Source: Propionibacterium sp. (GTDB taxonomy: Bacteria; Actinomycetota; Actinomycetes; Propionibacteriales; Propionibacteriaceae). Taken from it: a DNA stretch of 64,000 nt. The stretch is taken from contig JAAYVB010000004.1 in the NCBI GenBank assembly GCA_012517405.1, positions 1-64,000 of the forward strand. Direction: 5' to 3'. The notes beneath the pieces were generated by a model. The model was not told where the DNA came from and did not search any database. It worked only from the letters and a program-made list of their open reading frames with translations. Position 1 is the stretch's first letter. The number at the start of each line of letters is the position of its first letter. The translations under genes and the position numbers were made by a program. This document shows positions 9,584-18,490 of the stretch, in pieces.

Positions 9584-12388
9584 ATGACAGAGACCCCACA
9601 GGGCCCGAACGGGCCCGACGAGCCGAACGACTCCTTGGACGACGACATCCTCGGTGGCAACGCCGAGGGTGGCCGCACCGGAGGCAACCCGGCAAGCACC
9701 GAAGATGCCGCGACCCAGGCCGACGGCAAGATCACCGAACCGCGCAAGGGCCTGATCGAGCAGATCGACCTGCAGACCGAGGTGCAGAACTCCTATCTCG
9801 AGTACGCGATGAGCGTCATCGTCGGGCGCGCGCTGCCCGATGTGCGCGACGGTCTCAAACCGGTGCACCGCCGAGTGATCTACGCGATGTACGACGGTGG
9901 CTACCGTCCCGACCGCGGCTGGAACAAGTGCTCGCGTGTCGTCGGCGAGGTCATGGGTCTGTACCACCCGCACGGTGACTCGGCGATTTACGACACCTTG
10001 GTGCGCTTGGCGCAGCCGTGGGTGATGCGTGCACGGCTGGTGGCCGGTCAGGGCAACTTCGGTTCGCCGGGCAACGACCCGGCAGCGGCCATGCGGTACA
10101 CCGAGTGCAAGATGGCGCCGCTGGCCATGGAGATGGTCCGCGATATCGGCGAGAACACCGTCGATTTCCAGGACAACTACGACGGTCGCGAGAAAGAACC
10201 GACCGTGCTGCCGGCCCGGTTCCCGAACCTGCTGGTCAACGGGTCGTCCGGCATCGCCGTCGGGATGGCCACCAACATTCCGACGCACAACCTGCGCGAG
10301 GTCAACGAGGCCGTTCAATGGTCGCTGGCCCATCCCGATGCGGCTCCCGAAGAGCTACTGGCGGCCGCGATGGCCCGCATCAAGGGGCCGGACTTCCCCA
10401 CTGGTGCGCTGATCGTCGGGCGTCAGGGCATCGAGGATGCCTACCGCACCGGGCGTGGCTCGGTGACGATGCGCGCGGTGATCAACATCGAGGAGGACGC
10501 CAAGGGACGCACGTCCCTGGTGGTCACCGAACTGCCGTACATGTGCAACCCGGACAATCTGGCCCAGAAGATCGCCGACCTGGTGAACTCCGGGCGCCTG
10601 ACCGGTATCGCCGACATTCGCGACGACTCCTCGGCTCGCACCGGGCAGCGGCTGGTCATCGTCCTCAAGCGCGACGCCCAGCCGCGCGTGGTGATGAACA
10701 ACCTCTACAAGCACACCCAGCTGCAGGACACCTTCGGCTGCAACATGCTGGCCCTGGTGGACGAGGTGCCGCGCACCCTGCGGCTCGATCAGTTCATCTC
10801 CGAATGGGTCACCCATCAGCTCGAGGTCATCCGCCGGCGCACCCAGTACCGGCTGGATGAAGCCGAGAAGGCCGCGCACATCTACCGCGGCCTGGTCAAG
10901 GCCCTCGACATGCTGGACGAGGTCATCGCGCTGATCAGGCGCTCGCCGAACTCGGAAGCCGCCAATATCGGCCTGCAGGGCCTGCTGGACATCGACGAGG
11001 TGCAGGCTCAGGCGATCTTGGACATGCAGCTGCGCCGGCTGGCCGCCCTGGAGCGTCAGAAGATCATCGACCGGCTCGCCGAGCTGGAACGCGCCATCGC
11101 CGATCTGCTCGACATTCTCGCCAAGGAGCATCGCCAGCGCGAGATCGTATCCACAGAGCTCAGCGAGATTGTGGAAAAGTACGGAGACGACCGGCGGACG
11201 CAGATCATCTCGGCCGACGGAGACATGAGCGACGAGGACCTCATCCCCGATGAGGAATGCGTCATCACGCTCACCCGCGGCGGCTACATCAAACGCACCC
11301 GGATCGATCAGTACCGCCTCCAGAAGCGAGGTGGCAAGGGGGTTCGCGGGGCATCGCTGCGCACCGAGGACCAGGTGGACGCGGTCCTGACTGCGATGAG
11401 CCACGACTGGCTGGTCTTCATCACGACCATGGGCCGTGCCTACCGGATCAAGGCCTGGCAGGTACCCGAGGGTGGCCGCGACGCCAAGGGCGGCCATGTG
11501 GCGGGCCTGTTGAGTTTCCTGCCGGACGAGCGGATCGCGCGTGGCATCGTGCTGCGCAGCTACCAGGACGCCGACTACCTGGTGCTCGCCACCCGTAAGG
11601 GTCTGATCAAGAAGACGGCCTTGTCGGCATACGATTCGCCGCGCCAGGCCGGCCTGATCGCGGTCAACTTCCGCGACCCCGACGATGAGCTGATCGGTGC
11701 CGAACTGGTCAACAATGATGACGACATCCTGCTGCTCAGCCGCAAGGGTCAGGGCATCCGCTTCACCGCCGACGATGAGCAGATCCGTCCGATGGGGCGG
11801 ACCACCTCCGGGGTCACCGGGATGCGTTTCCGCAAGGGCGATGAGTTGCTGTCGATGGCGATCATTCCGGCCGAGACCGACGAGGATTCGCAATACGTCT
11901 TCACGATGACCGACGAGGGCTACGCCAAGCGGACCGCGGTGTCCGACTTCCGGCTGCAGAACCGCGGTGGCCTGGGTGTGCGGGCGATGCGAATGAAGGA
12001 CGACCGGGGTGGCCTGGTCGCGGCGCTGGTGGTCAGCGAGGACGATGAGATCATCTCGTTCAAGGCATCGGGGCAGGTGATCCGCAGTTCGGTGGCTGAT
12101 GTCACCCCGACCGGACGCGACACCATGGGCGTCAAGTTCGTGGGGCTGCGCGCCGATGATCAGGTAGTTGCGGTCACCGTGAACTCCGACCGTGCGGATT
12201 CGGCCGAGGAGACGACCGATGCCGAGGCAGGTGGTAATGGGGACGACCAGGTGCCGGCCGAGACCGTCGACGCAGCGGCCGGTGACGAGTTCGAGGACGG
12301 CTCGCAGGAGTCGCACGATGCGGGCGCGCCGGATGACGTTAGTCTTGGACGGGACATAGACGCCGATCAGGAGGCAGCCGATGAGTGA
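9584..12388 (+). CDS. gyrA: DNA gyrase subunit A
   Basis: This 934-aa product is long for GyrA because of an acidic N-terminal extension of about 50 residues and an acidic C-terminal tail of about 70 residues. The breakage-reunion domain has the catalytic tyrosine in MRYTECKMA (Tyr172). The quinolone-resistance region reads [14 protein letters not shown], with Ser133 and Asp137 at the positions equivalent to E. coli Ser83 and Asp87, so it is of the susceptible type. The C-terminal pinwheel carries the GyrA-box QKRGGKG needed for DNA wrapping. The stop overlaps the next start (ATGAGTGA), linking it to the DUF3566 gene. Confidence 0.97.
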   Translation: MTETPQGPNGPDEPNDSLDDDILGGNAEGGRTGGNPASTEDAATQADGKITEPRKGLIEQIDLQTEVQNSYLEYAMSVIVGRALPDVRDGLKPVHRRVIYAMYDGGYRPDRGWNKCSRVVGEVMGLYHPHGDSAIYDTLVRLAQPWVMRARLVAGQGNFGSPGNDPAAAMRYTECKMAPLAMEMVRDIGENTVDFQDNYDGREKEPTVLPARFPNLLVNGSSGIAVGMATNIPTHNLREVNEAVQWSLAHPDAAPEELLAAAMARIKGPDFPTGALIVGRQGIEDAYRTGRGSVTMRAVINIEEDAKGRTSLVVTELPYMCNPDNLAQKIADLVNSGRLTGIADIRDDSSARTGQRLVIVLKRDAQPRVVMNNLYKHTQLQDTFGCNMLALVDEVPRTLRLDQFISEWVTHQLEVIRRRTQYRLDEAEKAAHIYRGLVKALDMLDEVIALIRRSPNSEAANIGLQGLLDIDEVQAQAILDMQLRRLAALERQKIIDRLAELERAIADLLDILAKEHRQREIVSTELSEIVEKYGDDRRTQIISADGDMSDEDLIPDEECVITLTRGGYIKRTRIDQYRLQKRGGKGVRGASLRTEDQVDAVLTAMSHDWLVFITTMGRAYRIKAWQVPEGGRDAKGGHVAGLLSFLPDERIARGIVLRSYQDADYLVLATRKGLIKKTALSAYDSPRQAGLIAVNFRDPDDELIGAELVNNDDDILLLSRKGQGIRFTADDEQIRPMGRTTSGVTGMRFRKGDELLSMAIIPAETDEDSQYVFTMTDEGYAKRTAVSDFRLQNRGGLGVRAMRMKDDRGGLVAALVVSEDDEIISFKASGQVIRSSVADVTPTGRDTMGVKFVGLRADDQVVAVTVNSDRADSAEETTDAEAGGNGDDQVPAETVDAAAGDEFEDGSQESHDAGAPDDVSLGRDIDADQEAADE

Positions 12389-13001
12389 AGACAATCAGGT
12401 CACTACGGCCATTCCGAGGACCCTGGACACTGATGCCACTGTCGTGACTCCGAAGCCGGATGCGCCGGCGGCCCCGAGCGCGAGCGACGAGACTCGCGTG
12501 AACCCGAAGATCACCCCCGAGGTGATGGACGCCGAGTTGGCCAGGGCCGAACAGGCGGCGAAGGCTGCCGCCGGTCCGGTGCGGGATCGCACGGGGCGGG
12601 TGAAGACGACCAGCAGCGGAGCGGTTCGTCCGGCTCGTAAGGCCAGACTGCGGATTGCCAAGCTCGACCCGTGGTCGGTGATGAAGACGGCACTGATGTT
12701 CTCGGTGGCCGCGGCCATCATCTTGTTCGTCGCGGTGGCGCTGCTCTGGTCGGTCATCGAGGCCTCCGGCGCGCTGGACACCTTGCAGGAGACCCTGAAC
12801 TCCTTGCTGGGCAACCCGGACGGTTCGGGCACGGTGCAGGTGGACTCGTTCATCGACCGCTGGCGTGTGCTGGGCTTCACCGCGATCGTCTCGGGCATCA
12901 ACGTGATCCTGCTGACGGCGCTGGCGACCCTGGGGGCGTTCTTGTACAACCTGTCCAGCTCGGTGCTGGGCGGGCTGGACGTCACGCTGGCCGAGGACTG
13001 A
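12381..13001 (+). CDS. DUF3566 membrane protein
   Basis: The product is 206 aa. Roughly the first 90 residues are charged and disordered. The C-terminal DUF3566 domain starts at [18 protein letters not shown] and has two membrane helices ([17 protein letters not shown] and [21 protein letters not shown]) with a loop containing the [10 protein letters not shown] segment. This family sits directly after gyrA in most actinobacteria; its role is not established. The start overlaps the gyrA stop, with GGAGG about 6 bp upstream. A strong hairpin follows the stop. Confidence 0.93.
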   Translation: MSEDNQVTTAIPRTLDTDATVVTPKPDAPAAPSASDETRVNPKITPEVMDAELARAEQAAKAAAGPVRDRTGRVKTTSSGAVRPARKARLRIAKLDPWSVMKTALMFSVAAAIILFVAVALLWSVIEASGALDTLQETLNSLLGNPDGSGTVQVDSFIDRWRVLGFTAIVSGINVILLTALATLGAFLYNLSSSVLGGLDVTLAED

Positions 13002-13021
13002 TAGCTTCTGCAGCAACAGAA

Positions 13022-13066
13022 AAGGGGTGATTCGCGACCGGGATTATTGGTCGCGAATCACCCCTT
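13022..13066. terminator. Bidirectional hairpin terminator
   Basis: A perfect 18-bp inverted repeat (13022-13039 and 13049-13066) is separated by a 9-nt loop. It lies between the gyrBA-DUF3566 operon on the plus strand and the DUF4870 gene on the minus strand, both reading into it. There is AAAA before the left arm, giving a short U-tract for the minus strand. It is the strongest perfect stem-loop near a gene end in this part of the window. Confidence 0.88.
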
Positions 13067-13086
13067 CTGCGGTGCTCGTGGGTGGA

Positions 13087-13473
13087 TCAGTTCAGCAGGT
13101 TGAGCTTCCACGGATAGCGGTACGGCTGCCCCTTCGACGCCTGAACCGCAGCGATGATGCCGAAGATGATGGACGCGAGGACGCCGACGATGATCATCAC
13201 CAGGCCGAGTGGAATCAAGATGATGGTGAGGCACAGCAGCCCACCGACGACCGAGACCAGCCACATGGTCACCTGGAAGTTGAACGCGTCGGCCGACTGG
13301 TGCCGGACGAAGGGGTCCTTGTCTTTGTAGAGCAGCCAGACGACCAACGGCCCGACGATCGACAGCCATCCCGCCGAGACCGCGGCGGCGATCGGTCCTG
13401 CGAGGTGGGCAAGCATGGCCGCGGTGCGGGACTCGCCAGAGCCGGCGGCCGGAGGAGCGGAATAGTTCGTCAT
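13087..13473 (-). CDS. DUF4870 membrane protein
   Basis: The product is 128 aa starting MTNYSAPPAAGSGES. The domain HLAGPIAAAVSAGWLSIVGPLVVWL, then KDKDPFVRHQSADAFNFQ, then two further hydrophobic segments, is the DUF4870 (Tic20-like) pattern of small three-to-four helix membrane proteins. The conserved FVRHQSADAFNFQ loop is intact. Function is unknown. The start at 13473 was chosen over an upstream in-frame ATG because the family begins with a short Pro/Ser-rich segment. It is transcribed towards the shared terminator. Confidence 0.88.
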   Translation of the reverse strand: MTNYSAPPAAGSGESRTAAMLAHLAGPIAAAVSAGWLSIVGPLVVWLLYKDKDPFVRHQSADAFNFQVTMWLVSVVGGLLCLTIILIPLGLVMIIVGVLASIIFGIIAAVQASKGQPYRYPWKLNLLN

Positions 13474-13597
13474 GGGCTCAAGCCTGACGCGAGCACGCAG
13501 GAGCACACAAGCCGTCTCAGCACGGTTCAGGGAGAACTCCAGTGATGGGCGCGTCTTCCCTCACCGGATTCGCCAGCGTCGTTGATAGCTTTCATGC

Positions 13598-14317
13598 ATG
13601 GACGAACTCTTCAGCTCTCTGCCAGTTCGCAGAATTGAGGAGCACCGCCTCGCCCCGCTTTCGAAGGACGTTTGGCCGGCTACGATTCCAGCGGTGCGCC
13701 AGATACTCGACGAGGGCCTCGATCTGTCCCGATTGACGGTCTTCGTCGGCGAGAACGGTACCGGAAAGTCGACGATCGTCGAGGCTCTCGCACAGGCATT
13801 CGGGCTCAATGCTGAAGGAGGAACCCAGAACGCGCTTCACCATACGCAACGAACCGAATCCACATTGGCGGAGCATTTGCAGCTCACCCGCGGCGCAGGC
13901 GGCTCGAAGAAGGGCGTTTTCTTGCGAGCAGAGACCATGCATAGCCATTTTGCCTATCTCGACTCTGTCGGACAGTCCGGACGCCACAACTTTCAGAGCC
14001 ATGGCGAGTCTTTCCTCGAGTTTGTTGTCTCGCGTTCAGGTATCCGCGGGCTGTGGGTGTTTGACGAGGCCGAATCCGCACTTTCGTTCAACAGCAGCCT
14101 CACCTTCCTCTCTGTGGTCACCGATCTGGTCCACGACGGTTCGCAGGTGGTCATCTCGACGCACTCCCCCATCTTTGCTTCGCTTCCTGAGGCTTGCTTA
14201 TATGAAGCCGGCGAATGGGGGCTGCGGCGCCGCCGCTACGACGAACTCGAGTTGACGCAAAGCTGGCGCCTGTTTCTCGAGGCGCCCGAGAGGTTTCTGC
14301 GATACCTCGGCTCTTGA
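13598..14317 (+). CDS. AAA family ATPase (COG3910-like)
   Basis: The product is 239 aa. Walker A is GENGTGKST (residues 51-59), preceded by LTVFVGENG as in ABC/SMC-type ATPases. A signature-like SHGES follows at mid-protein, Walker B reads LWVFDEAESALS, and the switch histidine is in VVISTHSPIF. Length and motif order match the predicted ATPases of COG3910. These are often accessory or defence-linked, but no partner gene is next to it. The local sequence is less GC-rich than gyrA, which hints at later acquisition. The substrate or process is unknown. Confidence 0.82.
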   Translation: MDELFSSLPVRRIEEHRLAPLSKDVWPATIPAVRQILDEGLDLSRLTVFVGENGTGKSTIVEALAQAFGLNAEGGTQNALHHTQRTESTLAEHLQLTRGAGGSKKGVFLRAETMHSHFAYLDSVGQSGRHNFQSHGESFLEFVVSRSGIRGLWVFDEAESALSFNSSLTFLSVVTDLVHDGSQVVISTHSPIFASLPEACLYEAGEWGLRRRRYDELELTQSWRLFLEAPERFLRYLGS

Positions 14318-14413
14318 GGAGCCCCGGGTCGGTATCGACACGACCCGAGTTGAGTCCGCAAAGCAGTATGCGGTAGTGTGATCGCTCGGTGCTGATCAAT
14401 GAAGCATCGGTGC

Positions 14414-14487
14414 GGGCCTATAGCTCAGTCGGTTAGAGCGCTTCCCTGATAAGGAAGAGGTCACTGGTTCAAGTCCAGTTAGGCCCA
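14414..14487 (+). tRNA. ileT: tRNA-Ile (GAT)
   Basis: This is a 74-nt cloverleaf: 7-bp acceptor stem GGGCCTA/TAGGCCC, D-arm with AGCTCAGTCGGTTAGAGC, anticodon stem CTTCC/GGAAG around loop CTGATAA (anticodon GAT), and T-arm with GGTTCAAGTCC. The discriminator base is A and CCA is not encoded. Its 3' end is the left attachment core of the integrated element; integration leaves the tRNA intact. Confidence 0.97.
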
Positions 14488-14488
14488 C
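14462..14488 (+). repeat. attL: attL core of the integrated element (3' end of tRNA-Ile)
   Basis: These 27 bp, covering the T-arm and acceptor 3' strand of tRNA-Ile plus one base, recur exactly at 23475-23501, next to the integrase gene. Such a duplicated tRNA 3' end is the usual footprint of tyrosine-recombinase integration. Confidence 0.95.
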
Positions 14489-14598
14489 ATTTAATGTGCT
14501 TCTGACAAGCCAATACTCACAGCAGAGCATTTCCAACAGACGAATGACAGACAGTCTGGTCTAAGGTTCTCTCCCTCGCACCCGAAGGGATTGAACGC

Positions 14599-14814
14599 AT
14601 GAGCACCAACACCACCACGAGACGTCGCAGCGTCTTGTCCAACGCGTTCCTGGACGACGCCGAGCGCGCACTCGAAGCCGTCGAAGCGCTGCCCGCGCTG
14701 GAGCGGGCAGTGATCGATCGTCACCACGCCGAGCACGTTGGAGGGCCGATCTGGCTGTGCTCCGATGCGATCTGTGAAGCCTGGGATTCCGTCGAAGGGC
14801 GGTTGGCGAAATGA
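14599..14814 (+). CDS. Small element protein, unknown function
   Basis: The product is 71 aa and is the first gene of a tightly overlapping plus-strand operon at the left end of the element. GAAGGGA lies about 10 bp before the ATG. The sequence has a helical, acidic middle (DDAERALEAVEALPALERAVID) and a compact end with IWLCSDAICEAWDS containing two cysteines. I do not recognise a family. The stop overlaps the next start as ATGA, which supports it being a real gene. Confidence 0.65.
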   Translation: MSTNTTTRRRSVLSNAFLDDAERALEAVEALPALERAVIDRHHAEHVGGPIWLCSDAICEAWDSVEGRLAK

Positions 14815-14891
14815 CCGCCGTCGCCAAGGCTCGCCAGATCGCGGCCGCGCTGCTCGAAGCTGCCGACCTGCTTGAGGGAGGCCAGCGATGA
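14811..14891 (+). CDS. Very small element protein (26 aa)
   Basis: This 26-residue frame (MTAVAKARQIAAALLEAADL...) is linked by ATGA overlaps to the genes on both sides. It would form one amphipathic alanine-rich helix. Without its neighbours I would not call it; overlap at both ends and an internal AGGGAGG ribosome site for the next gene make a translated leader or micro-protein plausible. Confidence 0.45.
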   Translation: MTAVAKARQIAAALLEAADLLEGGQR

Positions 14892-15010
14892 GCTTGCATC
14901 GTGACACCAAGTTCAGCCGCGTCGAGCGGTTCGCGTGGCGCCTGGGCCGCTGGCTTCAGGACTGGGCCGAAGGTCGCGAGGCCGACCGGCGTTGGAGGCG
15001 CGAACAATGA
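14888..15010 (+). CDS. Small basic element protein (40 aa)
   Basis: This 40-residue frame is preceded by GAGGGAGG and overlaps both its neighbours by ATGA. It is rich in Arg and Trp (FAWRLGRWLQDWAEGREADR), predicted as one strongly amphipathic helix. No family was recognised. Its place in a four-gene overlapping operon is the main support. Confidence 0.5.
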   Translation: MSLHRDTKFSRVERFAWRLGRWLQDWAEGREADRRWRREQ

Positions 15011-15408
15011 GCAGCACCTACTTCGAGGCGCAGGCCCGGGACGTGTTCATGGCGGCGGGTGGCGATCCCGCCAACTCCAGGCCGCTGGCGACCTGGGCTG
15101 AGAACGCCAGGGCGAATCGTGATTGGCGGCGCCTGGGTGTGATCGTCTCGCAGGACGGTCGCCTGATCGCCGAGACGATCCGGTTGAACGTGCTGGTCGG
15201 CGTGACCGTGGTCTACGTCACTGATGTGCTGATCGACTTGCCGGACCCCGACGACATCGACGGCACGATCTTGGATCTCGCGGTGGCGTCGATCCGTCGC
15301 CAACTCGGTGCGCCGGTGATCCATGTGCCGGCCTGGCAGGTGTGCACGGGACGTTCCCGCGGGGTCATCAGCGCAGGCGTGCCACGACGCCAGACAGCGG
15401 GCGCGTAG
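15007..15408 (+). CDS. Element protein of unknown function
   Basis: The product is 133 aa, starting MSSTYFEAQARDVFMAAGG; the ATG overlaps the previous stop. It contains a likely alpha/beta core (RLGVIVSQDGRLIAETIRLNVLVGVTVVYVTDVLIDL) with no catalytic motif I can name. It is the last gene of the left-end operon, followed by a hairpin at 15421-15443. The position, opposite in direction to the structural and replication genes, is where satellites and prophages often carry accessory or interference genes; that role is only a guess. Confidence 0.65.
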   Translation: MSSTYFEAQARDVFMAAGGDPANSRPLATWAENARANRDWRRLGVIVSQDGRLIAETIRLNVLVGVTVVYVTDVLIDLPDPDDIDGTILDLAVASIRRQLGAPVIHVPAWQVCTGRSRGVISAGVPRRQTAGA

Positions 15409-15420
15409 ACAGCCACGGTG

Positions 15421-15443
15421 GCCCCCAGGCGCGTTCTGGGGGC
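15421..15443 (+). terminator. Hairpin after the left-end operon
   Basis: An 8-bp perfect GC stem (GCCCCCAG 15421-15428, CTGGGGGC 15436-15443) has a 7-nt loop, 12 bp after the last stop. There is no strong T-tract, as is common in actinobacteria. Confidence 0.65.
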
Positions 15444-15758
15444 TTGCCGCGGGTGCCTAGCACTCGGCGCGTCTCACAGGCTCTAGCGGCAAACCAGAAG
15501 CCTCCGGTTACAACCCTCCGAACTCGATGAACCGGCATCGAGAGTCAGCAATTCGCGGTTGCTGACTAGGCCACAAGTTTAGCTTGCCGGCAATTCGCCA
15601 GCGAGCTTTTAGGCGTGGGTGAATGTCGCTGAACGGGGTCGGCAGGCGGCGGGCGCTTTCGGGGAAGAGGGACCAAGCAAGGCAGCCAGTCCGCTAGGAC
15701 TGACCGCATCTCATCGTTGAGCTGTTGCCGGTTCTTGGTTCGAAGTTCGTTTCACGCC
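15444..15758. other. Intergenic region without recognisable gene
   Basis: This 315-bp stretch lies between two convergent parts of the element. No frame shows codon bias or a family motif. A TTAG/CTAG-rich, lower-GC patch at 15540-15610 stands out from the surroundings, but I cannot assign it. Confidence 0.5.
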
Positions 15759-15926
15759 TCAGCCGGTCGGGGATTCCAGTGCGGCGAGGCGTGCGGTGAG
15801 TTCGGCTACGGCAGCCTCGAGGGTAGCCAAGCGCTGCTCAACGACCGTCGGGGTGTGATGCGCGGCCAACCTCCCATCGTCATCGAGTAGTGGCACCAGA
15901 CCGGCGCGGATCTCTGGTTCAGCCAT
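15759..15926 (-). CDS. Small coiled-coil element protein
   Basis: The product is 55 aa from ATG 15926, preceded by AGAAGGG at a good distance. The C-terminal half (VVEQRLATLEAAVAELTARLAAL) is a heptad-like coiled coil, suggesting oligomerisation. It lies downstream of the capsid gene on the same strand, separated by 291 bp, and could be a minor structural or scaffold-type protein. No family was recognised. Confidence 0.55.
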   Translation of the reverse strand: MAEPEIRAGLVPLLDDDGRLAAHHTPTVVEQRLATLEAAVAELTARLAALESPTG

Positions 15927-15945
15927 GATGGGCCCTTCTTGGGTT

Positions 15946-15957
15946 GTTACGCGTAAC
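15946..15957. promoter_or_regulatory. 12-bp palindrome upstream of the small coiled-coil gene
   Basis: GTTACGCGTAAC is a perfect palindrome 20 bp upstream of the ATG at 15926. A half-site-like GTTACGGC follows at 15968. It is placed like an operator; the regulator is unknown. Confidence 0.35.
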
Positions 15958-16217
15958 ACCCGTGACTGTTACGGCATCGATACGGCAGCGCGTACAGATC
16001 ACTACCGGCCGGCCCCTTCGGGAGTGGGTCGGCGGGTTCGCCGTTCCGGAAACCCCCTACTCCGGAATGTGTGCGGTCCGGCCCGGCTGAGCTGGGACGC
16101 GGCTCTTACTGGCATCTCCACCGCGCGATATGCCCAGTCATCGGCCCTCAGCGCGCTGGAAGAGCGCCTGCCAGTGGCTCGCGCTGGGGGTGACGTTGAC
16201 CGGGCCGGACCTGGACT

Positions 16218-17948
16218 TTAGGCTCCCGCGCTCAAGTCGAGCTGGACGACGCCGTGCGGACGCAACACATCCAGGTTGAAGCGTCCTTCGACTCGGCCCA
16301 CGAGCTGGTTGCGGGTGAAGGCATCACCCGGCGTACCCCAATCGATGCGAAGCGCAGCTTCGTGATCGTATGAGAGCAGTATGGTGTCGGCCCCGATGAC
16401 CCATCCGGCCCCCGCGTCGAGGCCTGGTACCACGACGACTGGGATACCCCAGGCGGTCTGTGCAGTGGCATCGATAGGCCCTCCCACGTCGAAGCCACCA
16501 CTGGCGTTCCGGGTGGTCTGGATGGCCAGCCAGTCGGTTGCCGACAGGGCCACGGTTGAAGCATCGATACCCAGGGTCTGCAGCTTGCTCAGGCCGTGCC
16601 GCACAGTGACGAGCGGGTCGGTGACGAACGGCTGGGTCTGGATGCCGGATGTGTTGGCGAGCCCTGTGAAGTGCTCGCCCGTGCCGTCGCCGTTGAGAAT
16701 CTCGTCCTCCAACGCGGACAGCACGGCATCTGCCAGTTCGGCGGCCACCCAGGTATTCAGCGATGTCTCATCGTCGAGCAGGAATCGATCGACGGGCTCA
16801 GACAGCACAGCCACCACTCGCAGGCGGTCGTCGGTGCGGCGGACGTTGAGCCGCTTGGTTGGCTTGAGTTCGCCAGGTGCGACGACTCCGGCGGCTCCTG
16901 GCTCGCCGACGACGGCCTGCCTCAAGTACGAGTAGGCCGCCGGCCGCTTGGCGCTGGGTAGCACATCGAGAAGTCGCGGGGGGCGCTCACCCTCGGCTGA
17001 CGGGAGTGGCGACACTTCCTGCGGCATGATTGCGATGACCGACTCACCGGCCGGAACCAGACCCTTGGACAGACCGACGCGGCGGGAATAGTCGAGCATC
17101 CCGGTGGCCATCCGGGGGCCGAGGCCTTTGAAGCTCAGCCGCGTAACCCGGCCCTGCTTGGCGCCCTGCCCGCGCGGATTCCCGAGGCCATCCAGCGCTT
17201 CCTGAAGGCGCCGGCTCTCTTCGAGTGTGGCGTCGATGGTCTTGACCGCGTCGTGGTGCTCCGCGATCTCGACGGCCTCGGAGTCGGTCAGATCGCGGCC
17301 CTCGTGCGCGGCCTTGTCGATGATGGCTTGGGCAGCGTCGAGTGCGCCATAGCGCCTCCCAGCCCAAGGATTAGAGCCTTCTCGTGACATGATGGTGGTC
17401 TTCTCCAGCTTGTGGTTGTTCTGTTGGGCAGCGATCCGCCGGGTCGCCGGATGTGTTTTGACTGCAACGACCGAGGTATCAGGGTTGGCCGGGACCGGGA
17501 CGAAAGAGGCCTCATATACGCGAACCCGTCGTAGCTCGTTCGCCTTGCGCCCGTCTTCGAGTTCGACCTGTCCCTCATCGATGGTGTCGTAGGCGAACGA
17601 CAGCTTGGTGAGGCGTCGGCCCTTGACCAGCCGCCATACCTGAGCGGCCTTTGGTGACTCCAGGTCGAACTGGCCTTTGATCCACCAGCCGTGATCGTCT
17701 TCGCCCTGGTCGAGGACGCTCCCGAGGATCATGTCGGGGTCGTCCATCCGATGTCCGTAGAGCACGGGTAACGCGTCGCCCGATTTCTGCCACGCGGCGA
17801 TGGTCTCTAGGAACGCGCCTGGGGCAACGATGTCGCCGTATGCGTCCGGCTCGCGGGTGAACGTCGATGGATAGGCGATAAACTCGCCTTCAGCCAGGCC
17901 GGATCTGGATCCGGTCTTGACTTGAATACTGGTTTCCTTGTGTCTCAT
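16218..17948 (-). CDS. HK97-type prohead protease fused to major capsid protein
   Basis: This 576-aa product is a two-part structural protein. Residues about 15-165 match the HK97 prohead protease (U35 family), with the catalytic His in LYGHRMDDPD (His66) and Ser in RLTKLSFAY (Ser117). Residues about 185-265 are helical and charged, like the delta/scaffold domain. Residues about 270-576 match the HK97-fold capsid, including the ALEDEILNGDG E-loop-like segment and the final GRVEGRFNLDVLRPHGVVQLD. An internal ATG (Met187, 17390) has GGAGAA 10 bp upstream and could give free capsid protein. The start overlaps the WhiB-like gene stop (ATGA). Confidence 0.9.
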   Translation of the reverse strand: MRHKETSIQVKTGSRSGLAEGEFIAYPSTFTREPDAYGDIVAPGAFLETIAAWQKSGDALPVLYGHRMDDPDMILGSVLDQGEDDHGWWIKGQFDLESPKAAQVWRLVKGRRLTKLSFAYDTIDEGQVELEDGRKANELRRVRVYEASFVPVPANPDTSVVAVKTHPATRRIAAQQNNHKLEKTTIMSREGSNPWAGRRYGALDAAQAIIDKAAHEGRDLTDSEAVEIAEHHDAVKTIDATLEESRRLQEALDGLGNPRGQGAKQGRVTRLSFKGLGPRMATGMLDYSRRVGLSKGLVPAGESVIAIMPQEVSPLPSAEGERPPRLLDVLPSAKRPAAYSYLRQAVVGEPGAAGVVAPGELKPTKRLNVRRTDDRLRVVAVLSEPVDRFLLDDETSLNTWVAAELADAVLSALEDEILNGDGTGEHFTGLANTSGIQTQPFVTDPLVTVRHGLSKLQTLGIDASTVALSATDWLAIQTTRNASGGFDVGGPIDATAQTAWGIPVVVVPGLDAGAGWVIGADTILLSYDHEAALRIDWGTPGDAFTRNQLVGRVEGRFNLDVLRPHGVVQLDLSAGA

Positions 17949-18490
17949 GAAAAATTAGTCCTCATGCGTAGTGATTGAGAGGAGGACCGGCGGCAGCGTC
18001 GCGGCCCTTGCTCGCGGGCCTCGTGGCCGGCGTTGGGCGGCGGTTTCGCCAGTTCGCGGTGCTCCGATAGCGGGCCGTTCCGAACGGAACTGGCGGGCTT
18101 GGGCTCCGCTGATGCGCGCCACGGTGGCTGCTCCGGCTCCTCGGACTTGGCCCTGTCGGGCTCCTCATCGTTGGCCTGGGCCACAACGCTTCTGCGCTGG
18201 GATAATACTAGCAGCGATGTACGGCGATCGGCATCCCGATCGACGCCGCCCCAAACGCCGAACTTCTCGGCCTGGCCTGCTTGCCGGCACTCGCTGATCG
18301 CCGGGCAGACGGTGCACCGTTCGGCTGCCCATGCGCGCTCGTCGGGGTCGTCGCTCAGCCACGGGGAGTCGCCGTCCCACGGCCCTGCGCACGGGACGAA
18401 CAGGTCACGGGCCACCGCGTTGGCCAGGGCGGCGGTGAGCGCCTGATGGGCCGGGCTGTCGAGCTTCGGCAACTGGGCATCAACCTTCAC
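17945..18490 (-). CDS. WhiB-like iron-sulfur protein of the element
   Basis: The product is 181 aa from GTG 18490, which overlaps the upstream stop (GTGA). The Wbl domain has four cysteines in the family spacing (Cys34, Cys59, Cys62, Cys68; CTVCPAISEC) and the GVWGG turn (residues 78-82). A long Pro/Glu/Arg-rich tail of about 95 residues follows, unusual for chromosomal WhiBs. Wbl proteins bind a 4Fe-4S cluster and act with sigma factor region 4 in transcription; phage versions can repress host whiB genes. The position between the replication ATPase and the capsid gene suggests control of late genes, by inference. Confidence 0.85.
   Translation of the reverse strand: MKVDAQLPKLDSPAHQALTAALANAVARDLFVPCAGPWDGDSPWLSDDPDERAWAAERCTVCPAISECRQAGQAEKFGVWGGVDRDADRRTSLLVLSQRRSVVAQANDEEPDRAKSEEPEQPPWRASAEPKPASSVRNGPLSEHRELAKPPPNAGHEAREQGPRRCRRSSSQSLRMRTNFS

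Noticed and set aside
9960-10030. Quinolone-resistance substitution in gyrA
   Set aside because: The region has Ser and Asp at the key positions, so it is of the susceptible type.
10355-12394. 679-aa open frame antisense to gyrA
   Set aside because: Same reasons; no recognisable domain.
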